A DNA stretch of 64,000 nucleotides from Microvirga arabica (GCF_016811235.1 NZ_JAFBID010000017.1:1-64000); one strand, 5' to 3'; shown: positions 18,315 through 29,051, numbered from the stretch's first letter. Translations and numbers: made by a program. Notes: generated by a model from the letters alone, not told the origin.

Positions 18315-19436
18315 TTAGACTGGAGGAGCCGTGCCGACCGTCAGGGTCCGCAAGGCAAGGAGCAGCCGATCGTTTTCGTCGGGATGACCGATCGTGACAC
18401 GCAGGAAGCGCTCGTAACCCTCTTCCCGCCACGGCTTGACGACGACACCCTCTTTCAGAAGGCGATCGGCGGCGATGGTGCTGTCGCAATGACACTGGAA
18501 GAACAAGAAGTTGGTCTGCGACGCCGCAGGCCCATAGCCCATGTCCCGCAGGGATGACGCGACCCGCTCTCGCTCGGCACGGGTGCGCGCCACCGACGCC
18601 TTCATCCATGCTTGGTCGCCCAACGCGGCGATTGCGGCCGTTTGAGCGGCAACGTTGACGTTGAAAGGTGTCTTCGCCTTCCGGATTCCGTCCGCAATCT
18701 GGAGATCGGAGCAGACGGCATACCCGACCCTGAGCCCCGCCAAGCCATAGGCCTTCGAGAAAGTCCGGAGCACGACGTAACGGACATCCGTCGCGGCGAG
18801 GGTCGCAACGCCGTCCACACGCGTTGCCTCGTCGGCGTATTCGAAATACGCCTCATCGAACACGAGCACGGTTTCGCGTCCCATGGTTGCGAGAATGGCG
18901 TCCAAACCCGCAGGGGACAAAGCGGGGCCGACAGGGTTCCAGGGAGAGCTGAGCATCAGGAGCTTTGGTCGCCGGGACAGGGCTTCGAGGATCGCAGGCA
19001 GGTCGAAGTTCAGATCCGAGGTCATGGGGATTTTTAGCACCGGCGCTCCCATCGCACGCGGCTCGATCTCGTGGAGGCCGAAGCTTGGCGTTACGGTCAC
19101 CACGTGCTCCCCCGGCAGCAAAAGGGCGCGCGAAAGGGCCCCGATCATCTCCTCCGACCCATTCCCGACGACGATACGGTGGGGATCGGTCGCAAGATGC
19201 TCGCCCAATGCCTCGCGGAGAACGGTGCACGCCGGGTCCGAGTACCGCCACGGCTCCAGCATGGCCGGGGCAAGGGCAGCCAGAACCGCGGGGGAACAGC
19301 CGTCAGGATTCTCGTTGCTGGCCAGTCGGGCGATAGAGTGATGGCCGCTGGCACGGCGTGCCGCACCAATACTCATGCCGGCATTGTACGGCGGCAGCGC
19401 AACAATGTGAGGGTTAAGGCTGATCGAGTCTGTCAC
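18315..19436 (-). CDS. HisC-like PLP aminotransferase
   Basis: A class I/II aminotransferase of the histidinol-phosphate aminotransferase group. Motifs: LASNENPDG, the cofactor loop GNGSEEMI, SSPWNPVGPALS, VFDEAYFEYAD, and the PLP lysine in RTFSKAYGLAGLRVGY. It lies inside the hut operon between hutC and hutD rather than with his biosynthetic genes. A catabolic role, for example histidine or imidazole-pyruvate transamination, is therefore more likely than biosynthesis, by inference. I chose the GTG at 19436, which directly follows the hutD stop; a TTG at 19457 would add seven residues. The reading frame is intact and of usual length. Confidence 0.82.
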   Translation of the reverse strand: MTDSISLNPHIVALPPYNAGMSIGAARRASGHHSIARLASNENPDGCSPAVLAALAPAMLEPWRYSDPACTVLREALGEHLATDPHRIVVGNGSEEMIGALSRALLLPGEHVVTVTPSFGLHEIEPRAMGAPVLKIPMTSDLNFDLPAILEALSRRPKLLMLSSPWNPVGPALSPAGLDAILATMGRETVLVFDEAYFEYADEATRVDGVATLAATDVRYVVLRTFSKAYGLAGLRVGYAVCSDLQIADGIRKAKTPFNVNVAAQTAAIAALGDQAWMKASVARTRAERERVASSLRDMGYGPAASQTNFLFFQCHCDSTIAADRLLKEGVVVKPWREEGYERFLRVTIGHPDENDRLLLALRTLTVGTAPPV

Positions 19437-19437
19437 G

Positions 19438-20022
19438 TTAAGTCCGCCATATGTCAATGATGTTGAGATTCAGAATTCCCTGCGGAGTGACGCGGAGGAA
19501 CGCTGCCTCCGCTGCGTCAGGGGCGATGATCGTGTCACCGTTCCTGGCTTCGATCGTCACGTCGGTCGCACACACCGTCGCGTCGGACCCGGTCACGAGC
19601 ATGAGCGTGATGTCACCACGTCTGATCACATCGGCTTGCTCTGTGATTCTCATCCGCGTCATGGCATGCCCATAACGCCCCCGCCGGGTCATCACGTTCA
19701 AATCCATAACAGGGTCATCCACCAAGCTCGCCTCGGCCGGGACATCGCCCGGGAACGCAACGGGACCAGTGTCACGGCTGACGAGAGCCTCAGCCCTCCC
19801 TGCGATAGAAAGTCGGATCCCGTTGCCGTCGAGCACGGCGAGCGTACGGTCAATCTCCGGGAACATAGAGAAGGGGCCGGATGATGCGACCTTGGCCATG
19901 CTGACCCGCCACTCGAAGGTGTCGAGGGTGGAGCCCTCGGGCGAGACGAGGATCTCGATGGTCTCGCCACCGCCGTTTTTCCACGGCATGCGGCGATAGC
20001 TGGTCGAGGGTACGACGCGCAT
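19438..20022 (-). CDS. hutD: HutD family protein
   Basis: A cupin-fold protein of the HutD family (194 residues) with the conserved N-terminal RMPWKNGGGETIEI and the later VASSGPFSMFPEIDRTLAVL. HutD is common in hut operons and is thought to limit hut expression or dispose of an intermediate; its biochemistry is poorly defined. The frame is open further upstream, but the ATG at 20022, ten bases after the hutU stop, starts where the family starts. It is followed immediately by the aminotransferase gene. Confidence 0.88.
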   Translation of the reverse strand: MRVVPSTSYRRMPWKNGGGETIEILVSPEGSTLDTFEWRVSMAKVASSGPFSMFPEIDRTLAVLDGNGIRLSIAGRAEALVSRDTGPVAFPGDVPAEASLVDDPVMDLNVMTRRGRYGHAMTRMRITEQADVIRRGDITLMLVTGSDATVCATDVTIEARNGDTIIAPDAAEAAFLRVTPQGILNLNIIDIWRT

Positions 20023-20032
20023 TGCCGTCGGC

Positions 20033-21697
20033 CTAGCCGAGGCTCGGGAGGTTGAGCCCGTGTTCGCGGGCGCAGTCAATGGCGATGTCGTAACCGGCAT
20101 CCGCGTGGCGCATCACGCCGGTCGCCGGGTCGTTCCAGAGCACGCGCTCGATGCGCTTGGCCGCTTCCGGCGTGCCGTCGCATACGATCACCATGCCCGA
20201 ATGCTGCGAGAAGCCCATGCCGACGCCACCGCCATGGTGGAGCGAGACCCAGGTGGCGCCGGACGCGCAGTTGAGGAGCGCGTTCAGCAGCGGCCAGTCC
20301 GAGACTGCATCCGAACCATCCTTCATCGCCTCCGTCTCGCGGTTGGGCGACGAGACAGAGCCTGAGTCAAGGTGATCGCGGCCGATGACGATGGGCGCCT
20401 TGAGTTCGCCTTTGGCAACCATTTCGTTGAAGGCGAGGCCGAGGCGGTGGCGGTCGCCCAAGCCCACCCAGCAGATGCGGGCGGGCAGGCCTTGGAACTT
20501 GATGCGCTCCTTCGCCATGTCGAGCCAGTTGTGTAGGTGCTTGTTGTCCGGCAGCAGCTCCTTCACCTTGGCGTCGGTCTTAAAAATGTCCTCCGGGTCG
20601 CCCGAGAGCGCGCACCAGCGGAACGGCCCGATGCCGCGGCAGAATAGCGGGCGGATATAGGCCGGCACGAACCCGGGGAAAGCGAAAGCATCGGCAACCC
20701 CTTCCTCCAGCGCCATCTGGCGAATGTTGTTGCCGTAATCCACAGTGGGAATGCCCATCTTGTGGAAGTCCAGCAGGGCGCGCACGTGCTCCGCCATGGA
20801 TTGCTTGGCCGCCTTCGCGACAGCCTTGGGGTCGGCCTCACGCTTGGCTTCCCAATCGCCGACACTCCAGCCCTTCGGCAGATAGCCGTTGACGGGATCG
20901 TGCGCCGACGTCTGGTCGGTCACGCAGTCAGGGCGGACGCCGCGCCTGACCAGCTCCGGAAAGATTTCCGCTGCATTGCCGAGCAGCGCGACAGAGATCG
21001 CCTTCTTCTCCTTGCAGGCTTTGTCGATGATCGCCAGAGCGTCATCGAGGTCTTTGGCCTGAACGTCCACATAGCCGGTGCGCAGGCGGAACTCGATGCG
21101 GCTTGCCTGGCACTCGACCGCAAGGCACGAAGCACCCGCCATGGTTGCGGCGAGCGGCTGGGCGCCGCCCATGCCGCCAAGCCCTGCGGTGAGGATCCAG
21201 CGGCCCGAGAGATCGCCGTCGTAGTGCTGGCGGCCCATCTCCACGAAGGTCTCATAGGTGCCCTGCACGATGCCTTGGGTGCCGATATAGATCCAGGAAC
21301 CAGCCGTCATTTGGCCGTACATCATGAGCCCCTTGCGGTCGAGCTCGTTGAAGTGATCCCAAGTGGCCCAGTGCGGCACCAGGTTGGAATTGGCGATCAG
21401 CACCCGCGGCGCATCGGCATGGGTGCGGAACACGCCGACCGGCTTGCCGGATTGCACGAGCAAGGTCTCGTCGTCATTCAGGTTCTTCAGCGCCGCCACG
21501 ATGCGGTCGAAGCTGTCCCAATCGCGGGCGGCACGACCGATGCCGCCATAGACGACGAGCTCGCCCGGTCTTTCGGCCACGTCCGGATCAAGGTTGTTCA
21601 TCAGCATGCGCAGGGGCGCCTCCGTCAGCCAGCTCTTGGCGGACAGCTCGGTGCCGTGGGCGGCGCGGATCACGCGGGTGTTGTCGATGCGGGTCAT
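20033..21697 (-). CDS. hutU: Urocanate hydratase
   Basis: A 554-residue urocanase that converts urocanate to 4-imidazolone-5-propionate using tightly bound NAD. Motifs: start [20 protein letters not shown], the glycine-rich [48 protein letters not shown] with the active-site Cys, and [19 protein letters not shown] near the C-terminus. Length equals the family's usual length. The ATG at 21697 gives the canonical N-terminus; the longer open frame is not needed. It lies 11 bases after hutG. Confidence 0.97.
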   Translation of the reverse strand: MTRIDNTRVIRAAHGTELSAKSWLTEAPLRMLMNNLDPDVAERPGELVVYGGIGRAARDWDSFDRIVAALKNLNDDETLLVQSGKPVGVFRTHADAPRVLIANSNLVPHWATWDHFNELDRKGLMMYGQMTAGSWIYIGTQGIVQGTYETFVEMGRQHYDGDLSGRWILTAGLGGMGGAQPLAATMAGASCLAVECQASRIEFRLRTGYVDVQAKDLDDALAIIDKACKEKKAISVALLGNAAEIFPELVRRGVRPDCVTDQTSAHDPVNGYLPKGWSVGDWEAKREADPKAVAKAAKQSMAEHVRALLDFHKMGIPTVDYGNNIRQMALEEGVADAFAFPGFVPAYIRPLFCRGIGPFRWCALSGDPEDIFKTDAKVKELLPDNKHLHNWLDMAKERIKFQGLPARICWVGLGDRHRLGLAFNEMVAKGELKAPIVIGRDHLDSGSVSSPNRETEAMKDGSDAVSDWPLLNALLNCASGATWVSLHHGGGVGMGFSQHSGMVIVCDGTPEAAKRIERVLWNDPATGVMRHADAGYDIAIDCAREHGLNLPSLG

Positions 21698-21708
21698 AGG
21701 ACGGATCC

Positions 21709-22542
21709 TCAAGCTTTGGATTGGGCGAAGGTGAGACAAGTCTGTAGAATGAGGCTGAGCGCAGAACGCATGGGCGCCGCATAGTCCTCGTCGTAAGGTG
21801 TCGGCCACTGGCCTTTCGAGACTGGGCCGAGCGGCTCGCGCATGTAGCCGCGGCAGGCGAGTTCCATCTGGACGGCATGGACGCCTGCCTCGGGCTTGCC
21901 GAGGCTGCGCGTGATGTAGCCGCCCTTGAAGCGTCCGTTAATCACATGGCTGAAGCCGCTGCCGATGAAGATCTTCTCGATGGCATCGCTCAAAGGTTGA
22001 GCGCAGGTCGCGCCGCCGTTGGTGCCGATGTTGAAGTGGGGCAGGGTGCCGTCGAACAGGCGCGGAATGACAGAGCGGATCGAGTGGCAGTCATAGACCA
22101 CTACATTGGAGTGCTTTGACCGCAGCCGCTCGATTTCGGCACGGAGCGCCGCGTGATAGGGATCGAAGAAGTGGGTGCGGCGCTCGGCGATCTCCGCCGT
22201 CGTGGGCTCCGTGCCCGGCTCGTAGAGCGGCTCGCCGTCGAAGGTGGTTGTGGGGCAAAGCTCCGTCGTCGCCTGTCCGGGATAGAGCGACACGCCGGAC
22301 GGGTCGCGGTTCACGTCGATTACCGTGCGGGAGACGGTCGTGCGGATCACGGTCGCGCCGAGACCGGCGGAGAAGTCGTAAAGCTGCTCGATCCACCAAT
22401 CGGCGTCCTTGCGCGCGAGCCAGGGCGATACGAGGCCGCGTTCGTACTCGGTCGGGATGTCGATGCCGGTATGCGGCAGGCTCACCACGAGCGGCGCATC
22501 CCCCCGGATGATCGTGAGCCATTCCGGCAGCTTCGTGCTCAT
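21709..22542 (-). CDS. hutG: N-formylglutamate deformylase
   Basis: A 277-residue FGase-family amidohydrolase that cleaves N-formyl-L-glutamate to formate and glutamate, the last step of the five-step histidine route. Motifs: [47 protein letters not shown] and [20 protein letters not shown]. Together with HutF it completes the formylglutamate branch. It overlaps the last base of hutH (adjacent stop and start at 22542). Confidence 0.95.
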   Translation of the reverse strand: MSTKLPEWLTIIRGDAPLVVSLPHTGIDIPTEYERGLVSPWLARKDADWWIEQLYDFSAGLGATVIRTTVSRTVIDVNRDPSGVSLYPGQATTELCPTTTFDGEPLYEPGTEPTTAEIAERRTHFFDPYHAALRAEIERLRSKHSNVVVYDCHSIRSVIPRLFDGTLPHFNIGTNGGATCAQPLSDAIEKIFIGSGFSHVINGRFKGGYITRSLGKPEAGVHAVQMELACRGYMREPLGPVSKGQWPTPYDEDYAAPMRSALSLILQTCLTFAQSKA

Positions 22543-24089
22543 TACCTCGCCTCATCCGTGACAAGCGGCAGCACATCGTCGCCAACGGCATCCGCCAGAG
22601 CGCCCGTGGCGACGAGAGCCGTGGCCACCTCCATCTCGGGGGCCATGTGCCGGTCGTCGTCAAGGTGCGGAATCTGGGCACGCAGCAAGGCCCGGGCGCG
22701 TTCCAGGCGCTCGCTCGACGTCATGGGCGCGTGGAAGTCACAGCCCTGGACGGCGGCCAGGTATTCGATGCCGATGACGTTAGCGGTGTTCATCGCCATG
22801 GGCAGGAGCCTGCGGGCGCCATGGGTGGCCATGGACACATGGTCCTCTTGGTTGGCGGAAGTCGGGATTGAGTCGACGCTCGCCGGATAGGCGCGCTGCT
22901 TGTTCTCAGACACGAGGGCTGCGGCCGTCACCTGCGGGATCATGAAGCCGGAGTTGAGCCCTGGCTTTGGTGTAAGAAACGCGGGCAGGCCAGAGAGCGT
23001 TGGATCGACCAGCATGGCGATGCGCCGCTCGGCCAGCGAGCCGATCTCGCACAGCGCCATGGCGATCATGTCGGCGGCGAAGGCCACGGGTTCGGCATGG
23101 AAGTTGCCGCCGGAGATGACCTCGCCCGTATCCGCGAACACGAGCGGATTGTCGGAGACGCCGTTCGCTTCGGTGGCGAGGGTCTCACCCGCCTGCCGCA
23201 GCAGGTCGAGCACCGCGCCCATCACCTGCGGCTGGCAGCGCAGGCAGTAGGGGTCCTGCACGCGGTCGTCGTTGGTCAGATGCGAGGCGCGGATCGCGCT
23301 TCCCGCCATCAGAGTGCGTAAGGAGGCCGCCACCTCGATCTGCCCACGATGACGGCGCAGTTTCTGGATGCGCTCGTCGAACGGGCCGTCCGAACCTTTC
23401 GCGGCATCCGTCGCCAACGCTCCGGTGACAAGGGCCGCCTGGAACACGCGCTCGGCCTCGAACAGGCCTGCGAGCGCGAGCGCAGTCGACACCTGCGTGC
23501 CGTTGAGAAGTGCGAGACCCTCCTTGGGGCCGAGGACAAGTGGTGTGAGACCGGCGCGAGCAAGGGCCGCCTCCGCCTTCACCCGCACGCCATCGACGAA
23601 GAACTCGCCGACGCCCATGAGGGCGGCCGTCATGTGTGCCAGCGGCGCGAGATCGCCCGAGGCTCCCACTGACCCCTGGCCTGGAATGACCGGAACCAGG
23701 TTCGCCTTCACGCAGGCCGTGAGATGCTCGATGGTGGACCAGCGCACCCCGGATGCGCCCTGTGCGAGGCTCGCAAGCTTCAGCGCCATCACCAGACGAA
23801 CCACGGAAACAGGCAGCGGCTCGCCGACGCCAGCGGCGTGCGAGAGCACGATATTACGCTGGAGCGTCGCAAGATCGGCAGCGCCGATGCGCACGCTGGC
23901 GAGTTTTCCGAAGCCGGTGTTGATGCCATAGACCGGATCGCCCTTGGCGACGATGTCATCGATGGTTTTCGCGCTCGCCTCGATGGCGGAGCGGCAATCC
24001 TGATCAAGCGCAATATCGGCACCGAAATAGACGCGGCGCCAATCGGCGAGCGCAACGGAGCCGGGGTGAAGCATGATGATTTGTGTCAT
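22542..24089 (-). CDS. hutH: Histidine ammonia-lyase
   Basis: A 515-residue lyase that deaminates L-histidine to urocanate. The MIO prosthetic group forms from the ASG in [17 protein letters not shown]. Other family motifs are [46 protein letters not shown] and [11 protein letters not shown]. Start ATG at 24089 overlaps the hutI stop by four bases, showing translational coupling. Confidence 0.97.
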   Translation of the reverse strand: MTQIIMLHPGSVALADWRRVYFGADIALDQDCRSAIEASAKTIDDIVAKGDPVYGINTGFGKLASVRIGAADLATLQRNIVLSHAAGVGEPLPVSVVRLVMALKLASLAQGASGVRWSTIEHLTACVKANLVPVIPGQGSVGASGDLAPLAHMTAALMGVGEFFVDGVRVKAEAALARAGLTPLVLGPKEGLALLNGTQVSTALALAGLFEAERVFQAALVTGALATDAAKGSDGPFDERIQKLRRHRGQIEVAASLRTLMAGSAIRASHLTNDDRVQDPYCLRCQPQVMGAVLDLLRQAGETLATEANGVSDNPLVFADTGEVISGGNFHAEPVAFAADMIAMALCEIGSLAERRIAMLVDPTLSGLPAFLTPKPGLNSGFMIPQVTAAALVSENKQRAYPASVDSIPTSANQEDHVSMATHGARRLLPMAMNTANVIGIEYLAAVQGCDFHAPMTSSERLERARALLRAQIPHLDDDRHMAPEMEVATALVATGALADAVGDDVLPLVTDEAR

Positions 24090-25294
24090 TGTCCTCTCCA
24101 GACACGGGCGTGAAGCGGGTTGAAGCCGATGCGGTAGACGAGCTCCGCCGGCCGTTCGATGTTCCAGATGGCGAGATCACAGCACTTGCCGGGTTCCAGC
24201 GTGCCGATCTCGTTGAGCTTTCCGAGTGCACGGGCCGCTTCACGGGTTACGCCCGCGATGCATTCCTCGACAGTCAGGCGGAACAGGGTCGCGCCCATGT
24301 TCATGGTGAGCAGGAGCGAAGTCAGCGGCGAGGTGCCGGGATTGCAGTCGGTGGCCAGGGCCATGCGCGTGCCGTGCTGGCGAAAGGAGGCGACCGGCGG
24401 CACCTTTGTCTCACGCAGCATGTAGAAGGCACCCGGCAGCAGCACGGCTACTGTGCCGGCCTTCGCCATGGCAGCCGCACCCTCTTCGTCCGTGTGTTCG
24501 AGATGATCGGCGGAGAGCGCGCCGTAATCGGCAGCGAGCTTCGCGCCGTGCAGGTTGGAGAGCTGGTCGGCATGGAGCTTGATCTTGAGACCCAACGCTT
24601 TGGCGGTGTCGAACACGCGGGCGGTCTGCTCAGGCGAGAACGCGATGCCCTCGCAGAAGGCGTCCACTGCATCGGCCAGCCCCTCGCGGGCGAGCACCGG
24701 CAGCATCTCCCGGCAGACCTTCTCGATAAAGGCATCCTTGTCGCCGTTCGCCTCCGGCGGCAGGGCATGGGCACCGAGGAAGGTGGTGACGACGGAAATG
24801 GGGCGTTCACGCCCCAACCGCCGTGCAGCGCGCAGGGAGCGGGCCTCCGTCTCCCGGTCGAGACCGTAACCCGACTTGATCTCGACGGTCGTGCAGCCCT
24901 CGGCGATGAGATGGTCGAGCCGGGGCAGGGCGCTCGCAACGAGGTCATCTTCGCTCGCCGCGCGAGTCGCCTTTACGGTGGAGACGATGCCGCCTCCGGC
25001 CCGGGCGATCTCCTCATAGCTCGCGCCCGTGAGGCGCAGCTCGAACTCGTGCGCCCGGTCGCCGCCATAGACGAGATGAGTGTGGCAGTCGATGAGGCCA
25101 GGCGTGATCCAGCGCCCGTCGCAGTCAGTGCGCTCGGCGGCATCCCAGCCGGTCGGGAGGTCCTCAATCGATCCAGCAAAGGCAATCCGACCGTTCTTCG
25201 CCGCGATAACGCCGTCGTACACGACACCGAGACCGCTTACGGCTGGGTCCAATGTAACGAGGCGTGCGTTGTGCCAGACAGCATCGAAAAGCAT
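24086..25294 (-). CDS. hutI: Imidazolonepropionase
   Basis: A 402-residue amidohydrolase-superfamily enzyme that hydrolyses 4-imidazolone-5-propionate to N-formimidoyl-L-glutamate. Metal and substrate motifs: [82 protein letters not shown] and [12 protein letters not shown]. It is the first gene of the leftward hut operon. Three HutC-type operators lie 44-102 bases upstream of its ATG. Confidence 0.97.
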   Translation of the reverse strand: MLFDAVWHNARLVTLDPAVSGLGVVYDGVIAAKNGRIAFAGSIEDLPTGWDAAERTDCDGRWITPGLIDCHTHLVYGGDRAHEFELRLTGASYEEIARAGGGIVSTVKATRAASEDDLVASALPRLDHLIAEGCTTVEIKSGYGLDRETEARSLRAARRLGRERPISVVTTFLGAHALPPEANGDKDAFIEKVCREMLPVLAREGLADAVDAFCEGIAFSPEQTARVFDTAKALGLKIKLHADQLSNLHGAKLAADYGALSADHLEHTDEEGAAAMAKAGTVAVLLPGAFYMLRETKVPPVASFRQHGTRMALATDCNPGTSPLTSLLLTMNMGATLFRLTVEECIAGVTREAARALGKLNEIGTLEPGKCCDLAIWNIERPAELVYRIGFNPLHARVWRGQ

Positions 25295-25337
25295 GGGTCT
25301 ACCCCGCTCAGTCCGCAGTTTTCATGACGGCATATAC

Positions 25338-25396
25338 GTCTATACATATTCGGTATAAGATGTCTATACATATTCGTGGTTCTATGTCTATACATA
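25338..25396. promoter_or_regulatory. Triple HutC-type operator in the hutI-hutF divergent promoter
   Basis: GTCTATACATA begins at 25338, 25362 and 25386, exactly 24 bases apart; the first two copies extend to GTCTATACATATTCG. The core GTCTATAC fits the GTnTAnAC operator of HutC-type GntR repressors. The array lies between hutI (leftward) and hutF (rightward), so one set of sites could control both units. The whole 25295-25570 interval is otherwise non-coding and more AT-rich around the array. Confidence 0.8.
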
Positions 25397-25570
25397 ATCT
25401 TCAAAGTCGGTATTATCCTGTTGGAGTTGGGCGACTCGGCGAGCGCAGAGAGCAACCGCTCCGTGGCTTGGTGAAGAGTCTCCGGCCGATTTGAAGACAG
25501 TAACGCGCTCGCTCCTCGCCGGCGTCCTCTCCGGTCGGGTTCGATCGAACTACCCTGTGGTGGCAAGACG

Positions 25571-26941
25571 ATGGTATCATCAACACGCAAACTAACATTC
25601 GACCACGCACTGCTCCCTACTGGATGGGCGACGGATGTCGGGATCGACATCACCGATGGGAGCATCCGCGCCGTCCAGGCAAATGCTCCATCCGAAGGCC
25701 GTGAGCGCATAAACGGGATTGCGTTGCCAGGTTTGCCGAATTTGCACAGTCACACTTTTCAGCGCGGCATGGGGGGGCTTGCAGAGACACGGGGGCCACG
25801 AGGCGACAGCTTCTGGACATGGCGCCAGGTCATGTATCGATTTCTCGGAAGCCTTACACCTGATGACGTCGAGGTGATCGCCGCAGCGGCGATGGTGGAG
25901 ATGCTGGAAGGAGGATTTACGGCATTGGCCGAGTTCCACTACGTGCATCATGACGTCGATGGAAAGCCCTACGACAACCCTGCCGAGCTATCGGCGCGTA
26001 TAGCCGCGGCCGCGCATGAGACAGGCATGGGGCTCACACTCCTTCCGGTGCTGTATTCTTCCGGGGGCTTCGGAGGGGTGGCGCCCACCGACGGCCAAGT
26101 CCGATTCGTCAACGATGTTGCGAAGTACGCCACATTATACGACAGGGCGAAGGACGCGGTCGCAAATCTCGACGACGCTGCGATTGGCATCGCGCCCCAC
26201 AGTCTACGGGCCGTTTCGCCGGAAGCCCTGAAGGAACTACTGGCAATTGCTCCATTAGGGCCTGTCCATATCCACGTCGCGGAGCAGGTCAAAGAGGTCG
26301 AGGACTGTCTTGCCTGGTCGGGGCAGCGCCCCGTTGAATGGCTGCTCGACCACGCTCCCGTGGATGAGCGGTGGTGTCTCGTGCACGCGACCCATCTGAC
26401 GCCGGAGGAAACCCAACGATTGGCCCGGAGCGGCGCCGTGGCCGGTCTTTGCCCGATCACCGAAGCCAATCTCGGGGACGGGATCTTCGACGGAGTGGAC
26501 TTCCTCAGGGCAGGGGGAGTGTTCGGAGTTGGATCCGACTCCAACATCGAACTCACCGCCCCGGGTGAATTGAAGCAGCTGGAGTACAGCCAGCGTCTCA
26601 AGCACAAGGCACGGAATGTGTTGCCAGGTGATGAGGGAGAGTCGACGGGCCGCGTGCTCTACGATGGAGCAGTCGCCGGAGGCGCACGAGCGGTCGGTCG
26701 CCGCGTCGGCGCCATCGACACTGGTTATAGAGCCGACTTTGTCATACTTGATCCCAAACACCCTCATCTCTCGATGGTCTCCGGTGATCGCTGGCTCGAC
26801 TGCTATGTCTTCACGGCCGGGACAGCAGCCATCGACAGTGTCATCGTTGCAGGTCAAACCGTCGTATCGAAGGGCCGTCATCAGAAACGGGAAGCCATCA
26901 TGGACAAATACGTGGCTACCATGAGGCGGATCCTAGGCTGA
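25571..26941 (+). CDS. hutF: Formimidoylglutamate deiminase
   Basis: A 456-residue amidohydrolase that converts N-formimidoyl-L-glutamate to N-formyl-L-glutamate and ammonia. Motifs: ALPGLPNLHSHTFQRGMGG with the metal HxH, TALAEFHYVHHD, GIAPHSLRAVS, VHIHVAEQVKEVEDC, LVHATHLTPEE, GLCPITEANLGDG and GVGSDSNIELTAPGELK. Substrate then passes to HutG. It is transcribed away from hutI under the shared triple operator. The ATG at 25571 gives the family N-terminus. Confidence 0.95.
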   Translation: MVSSTRKLTFDHALLPTGWATDVGIDITDGSIRAVQANAPSEGRERINGIALPGLPNLHSHTFQRGMGGLAETRGPRGDSFWTWRQVMYRFLGSLTPDDVEVIAAAAMVEMLEGGFTALAEFHYVHHDVDGKPYDNPAELSARIAAAAHETGMGLTLLPVLYSSGGFGGVAPTDGQVRFVNDVAKYATLYDRAKDAVANLDDAAIGIAPHSLRAVSPEALKELLAIAPLGPVHIHVAEQVKEVEDCLAWSGQRPVEWLLDHAPVDERWCLVHATHLTPEETQRLARSGAVAGLCPITEANLGDGIFDGVDFLRAGGVFGVGSDSNIELTAPGELKQLEYSQRLKHKARNVLPGDEGESTGRVLYDGAVAGGARAVGRRVGAIDTGYRADFVILDPKHPHLSMVSGDRWLDCYVFTAGTAAIDSVIVAGQTVVSKGRHQKREAIMDKYVATMRRILG

Positions 26942-27050
26942 AAATCAAGAATCCAATGTAGGGGCCAATCGGCCCGCCTCGGGTCGATGGAACCGAACTT
27001 GGTGACTGTCGGCGCTTGTCAGAATGCAACTCATGCCCGGAGGAAACAAA

Positions 27051-28166
27051 TTGATCAATACTCGAGCTGCTGTAGCGTGGGAGGCTGGCAAGCCGCTCAC
27101 CATCGAGACCATCCGCATCGAGGGCCCCAAGGCCGGCGAGGTGCTCGTGGAGGTGATGGCGACAGGCGTTTGCCACACCGATGCTTATACCCTCTCGGGC
27201 CTCGATTCCGAGGGCAAGTTCCCGGCGATCCTCGGCCATGAGGGTGCGGGCATCGTGCGCGAGATCGGCCCCGGCGTGACCACGCTGAAAGTCGGCGACC
27301 ACGTGATCCCGCTCTACACACCCGAGTGCCGCAACTGCAAATCCTGCCTGTCGCGCCGCACCAATCTCTGCACCGCCATCCGCTCGACTCAAGGTCAGGG
27401 CGTGATGCCGGACGGAACCTCACGCTTCCGCTGCGACGGCGAGACCGTGTTCCACTACATGGGCTGCTCGACATTTGCGAACTTCACCGTGCTGCCCGAG
27501 ATCGCGCTCGCCAAGGTGCGCGAAGACGCGCCGTTCGATAAGATCTGCTACATCGGTTGCGGCGTCACCACCGGCATCGGTGCTGTGATCTACACCGCCA
27601 AGGTGTGGCCTGGCGCGAACGTGGTGGTGTTCGGCCTCGGCGGCATCGGCCTCAACGTGATCCAGGGCGCACGCATGGTGGGTGCCGACAAGATCATCGG
27701 CGTCGACATCAACCCGGCCAAGATGGAGATGGCGAAGAGATTCGGCATGACCGACTTCATCAACCCGAAGGAGGTCGGCAACGACAAGGTCGTGCAGGCC
27801 ATCGTCGATCTCACGGGCGGCGGCGCCGACTTTTCGTTCGATGCCACCGGCAACACAGACGTGATGCGCCAAGCGCTCGAATGCTGCCACCGCGGCTGGG
27901 GCGAGAGCATCATCATCGGCGTGGCGGAAGCAGGCCGAGAAATCGCCGCCCGGCCGTTCCAGCTCGTCACCGGCCGCGTCTGGAAGGGCACGGCTTTCGG
28001 CGGCGCGCGCGGGCGCACGGACGTGCCCAAGATCGTGGACTGGTACATGGAGGGCAAGATCAACATCGACGACCTGATCACCCATAAGATGCCGCTCGAC
28101 GAGATCAACACGGCCTTCGACCTCATGCACGAGGGCAAGTCGATCCGCTCGGTCATCGTGTACTGA
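27051..28166 (+). CDS. frmA: S-(hydroxymethyl)glutathione dehydrogenase / class III alcohol dehydrogenase
   Basis: A zinc- and NAD-dependent dehydrogenase (371 residues from this start) that oxidises the formaldehyde-glutathione adduct to S-formylglutathione. Catalytic zinc ligands occur in ATGVCHTDAYTLSG and GHEGAGIV; structural zinc in ECRNCKSCLSRRTNLC; the NAD site is VFGLGGIGLNVIQGARM. I chose TTG at 27051 because CGGAGGAA lies six bases upstream and the product begins INTRAAVAWEAGKPL as in the family. ATGs at 27024 and 27033 would place that site inside the gene. The fghA gene follows after 11 bases. Confidence 0.93.
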   Translation: MINTRAAVAWEAGKPLTIETIRIEGPKAGEVLVEVMATGVCHTDAYTLSGLDSEGKFPAILGHEGAGIVREIGPGVTTLKVGDHVIPLYTPECRNCKSCLSRRTNLCTAIRSTQGQGVMPDGTSRFRCDGETVFHYMGCSTFANFTVLPEIALAKVREDAPFDKICYIGCGVTTGIGAVIYTAKVWPGANVVVFGLGGIGLNVIQGARMVGADKIIGVDINPAKMEMAKRFGMTDFINPKEVGNDKVVQAIVDLTGGGADFSFDATGNTDVMRQALECCHRGWGESIIIGVAEAGREIAARPFQLVTGRVWKGTAFGGARGRTDVPKIVDWYMEGKINIDDLITHKMPLDEINTAFDLMHEGKSIRSVIVY

Positions 28167-28177
28167 TCGGGAGAAGG

Positions 28178-29041
28178 ATGTTGAGCTTCGAGACCGTCTC
28201 GCAATCGCGCTGCTTCGGCGGCACACAGTTCGTCTATCGCCATGTTTCCCGTGAAACATCCACGCCCATGCGGCTGGCGGCCTTCGTGCCGCCACAGGCG
28301 AAGGACGGCAAGGTGCCGGTGGTGTGGTTCCTCTCCGGCCTCACCTGCACGGAGGAGAACTTCACCGTGAAGGCGGGCGCGCAGCGGGTCGCCTCGGAGC
28401 TCGGCCTGATGCTGATCGCGCCCGACACCAGCCCCCGCGGCGAGGGCGTGCCGGATGATCCCGAGGGCGCGTACGACTTCGGCCTCGGGGCCGGCTTCTA
28501 TGTGGATGCCGTGCAGGAGCCGTGGGCGAAGCATTACCGAATGCGCTCTTATATCGAGCAGGAACTGCCGACGCTCGTGGCCGAGAACCTCCCGGCGGAC
28601 ATGAGCCGCCAGGGCATCACCGGCCATTCTATGGGCGGGCACGGGGCGCTGACCATCGCCTTGCGCAATCCGGATCGCTTCAAGGCCGTTTCGGTCTTCG
28701 CGCCCATTGCCTCACCCATGAACTGCCCCTGGGGCGAGAAGGCCCTGTCGGGCTACATCGGCGCCAACCGTTCGGCCTGGCGCGACTACGATGCTTGCGC
28801 GCTGATCGAGGGCGGCGCCCGCCTGTCCGACCTTCTGGTCGACCAGGGCACCGCCGACAGTTTTCTCGATACCCAGCTCAAGCCTAGGCTGCTGGAACAA
28901 GCCTGCGCCAAGGCAGGTCAGCCCCTGACCCTGCGGATGCAGGAGGGCTACGACCATTCCTACTTCTTCATCGCGACCTTCATTGAGGATCACCTGCGAT
29001 GGCATGCTCAGCGTCTCGGCGTGTCGAACCGTTCTGAATAG
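28178..29041 (+). CDS. fghA: S-formylglutathione hydrolase
   Basis: A 287-residue esterase-D-type alpha/beta hydrolase that splits S-formylglutathione to formate and glutathione. The nucleophile elbow is GITGHSMGGHGALTIAL; upstream motifs are VVWFLSGLTCTEENF and APDTSPRGEGVP; the catalytic His lies in EGYDHSYFFIATFIEDH. GGGAGAAGG precedes the ATG. The formate produced is the substrate of the formate dehydrogenase encoded next. Confidence 0.95.
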   Translation: MLSFETVSQSRCFGGTQFVYRHVSRETSTPMRLAAFVPPQAKDGKVPVVWFLSGLTCTEENFTVKAGAQRVASELGLMLIAPDTSPRGEGVPDDPEGAYDFGLGAGFYVDAVQEPWAKHYRMRSYIEQELPTLVAENLPADMSRQGITGHSMGGHGALTIALRNPDRFKAVSVFAPIASPMNCPWGEKALSGYIGANRSAWRDYDACALIEGGARLSDLLVDQGTADSFLDTQLKPRLLEQACAKAGQPLTLRMQEGYDHSYFFIATFIEDHLRWHAQRLGVSNRSE

Positions 29042-29051
29042 GGGAGGAACG

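Noticed and set aside
25338-25396. Regularly spaced repeats that might suggest a CRISPR array
   Set aside because: Only three copies of an 11-15 base motif with a 24-base period; there are no spacers of normal size or cas genes, and the motif fits HutC operators.
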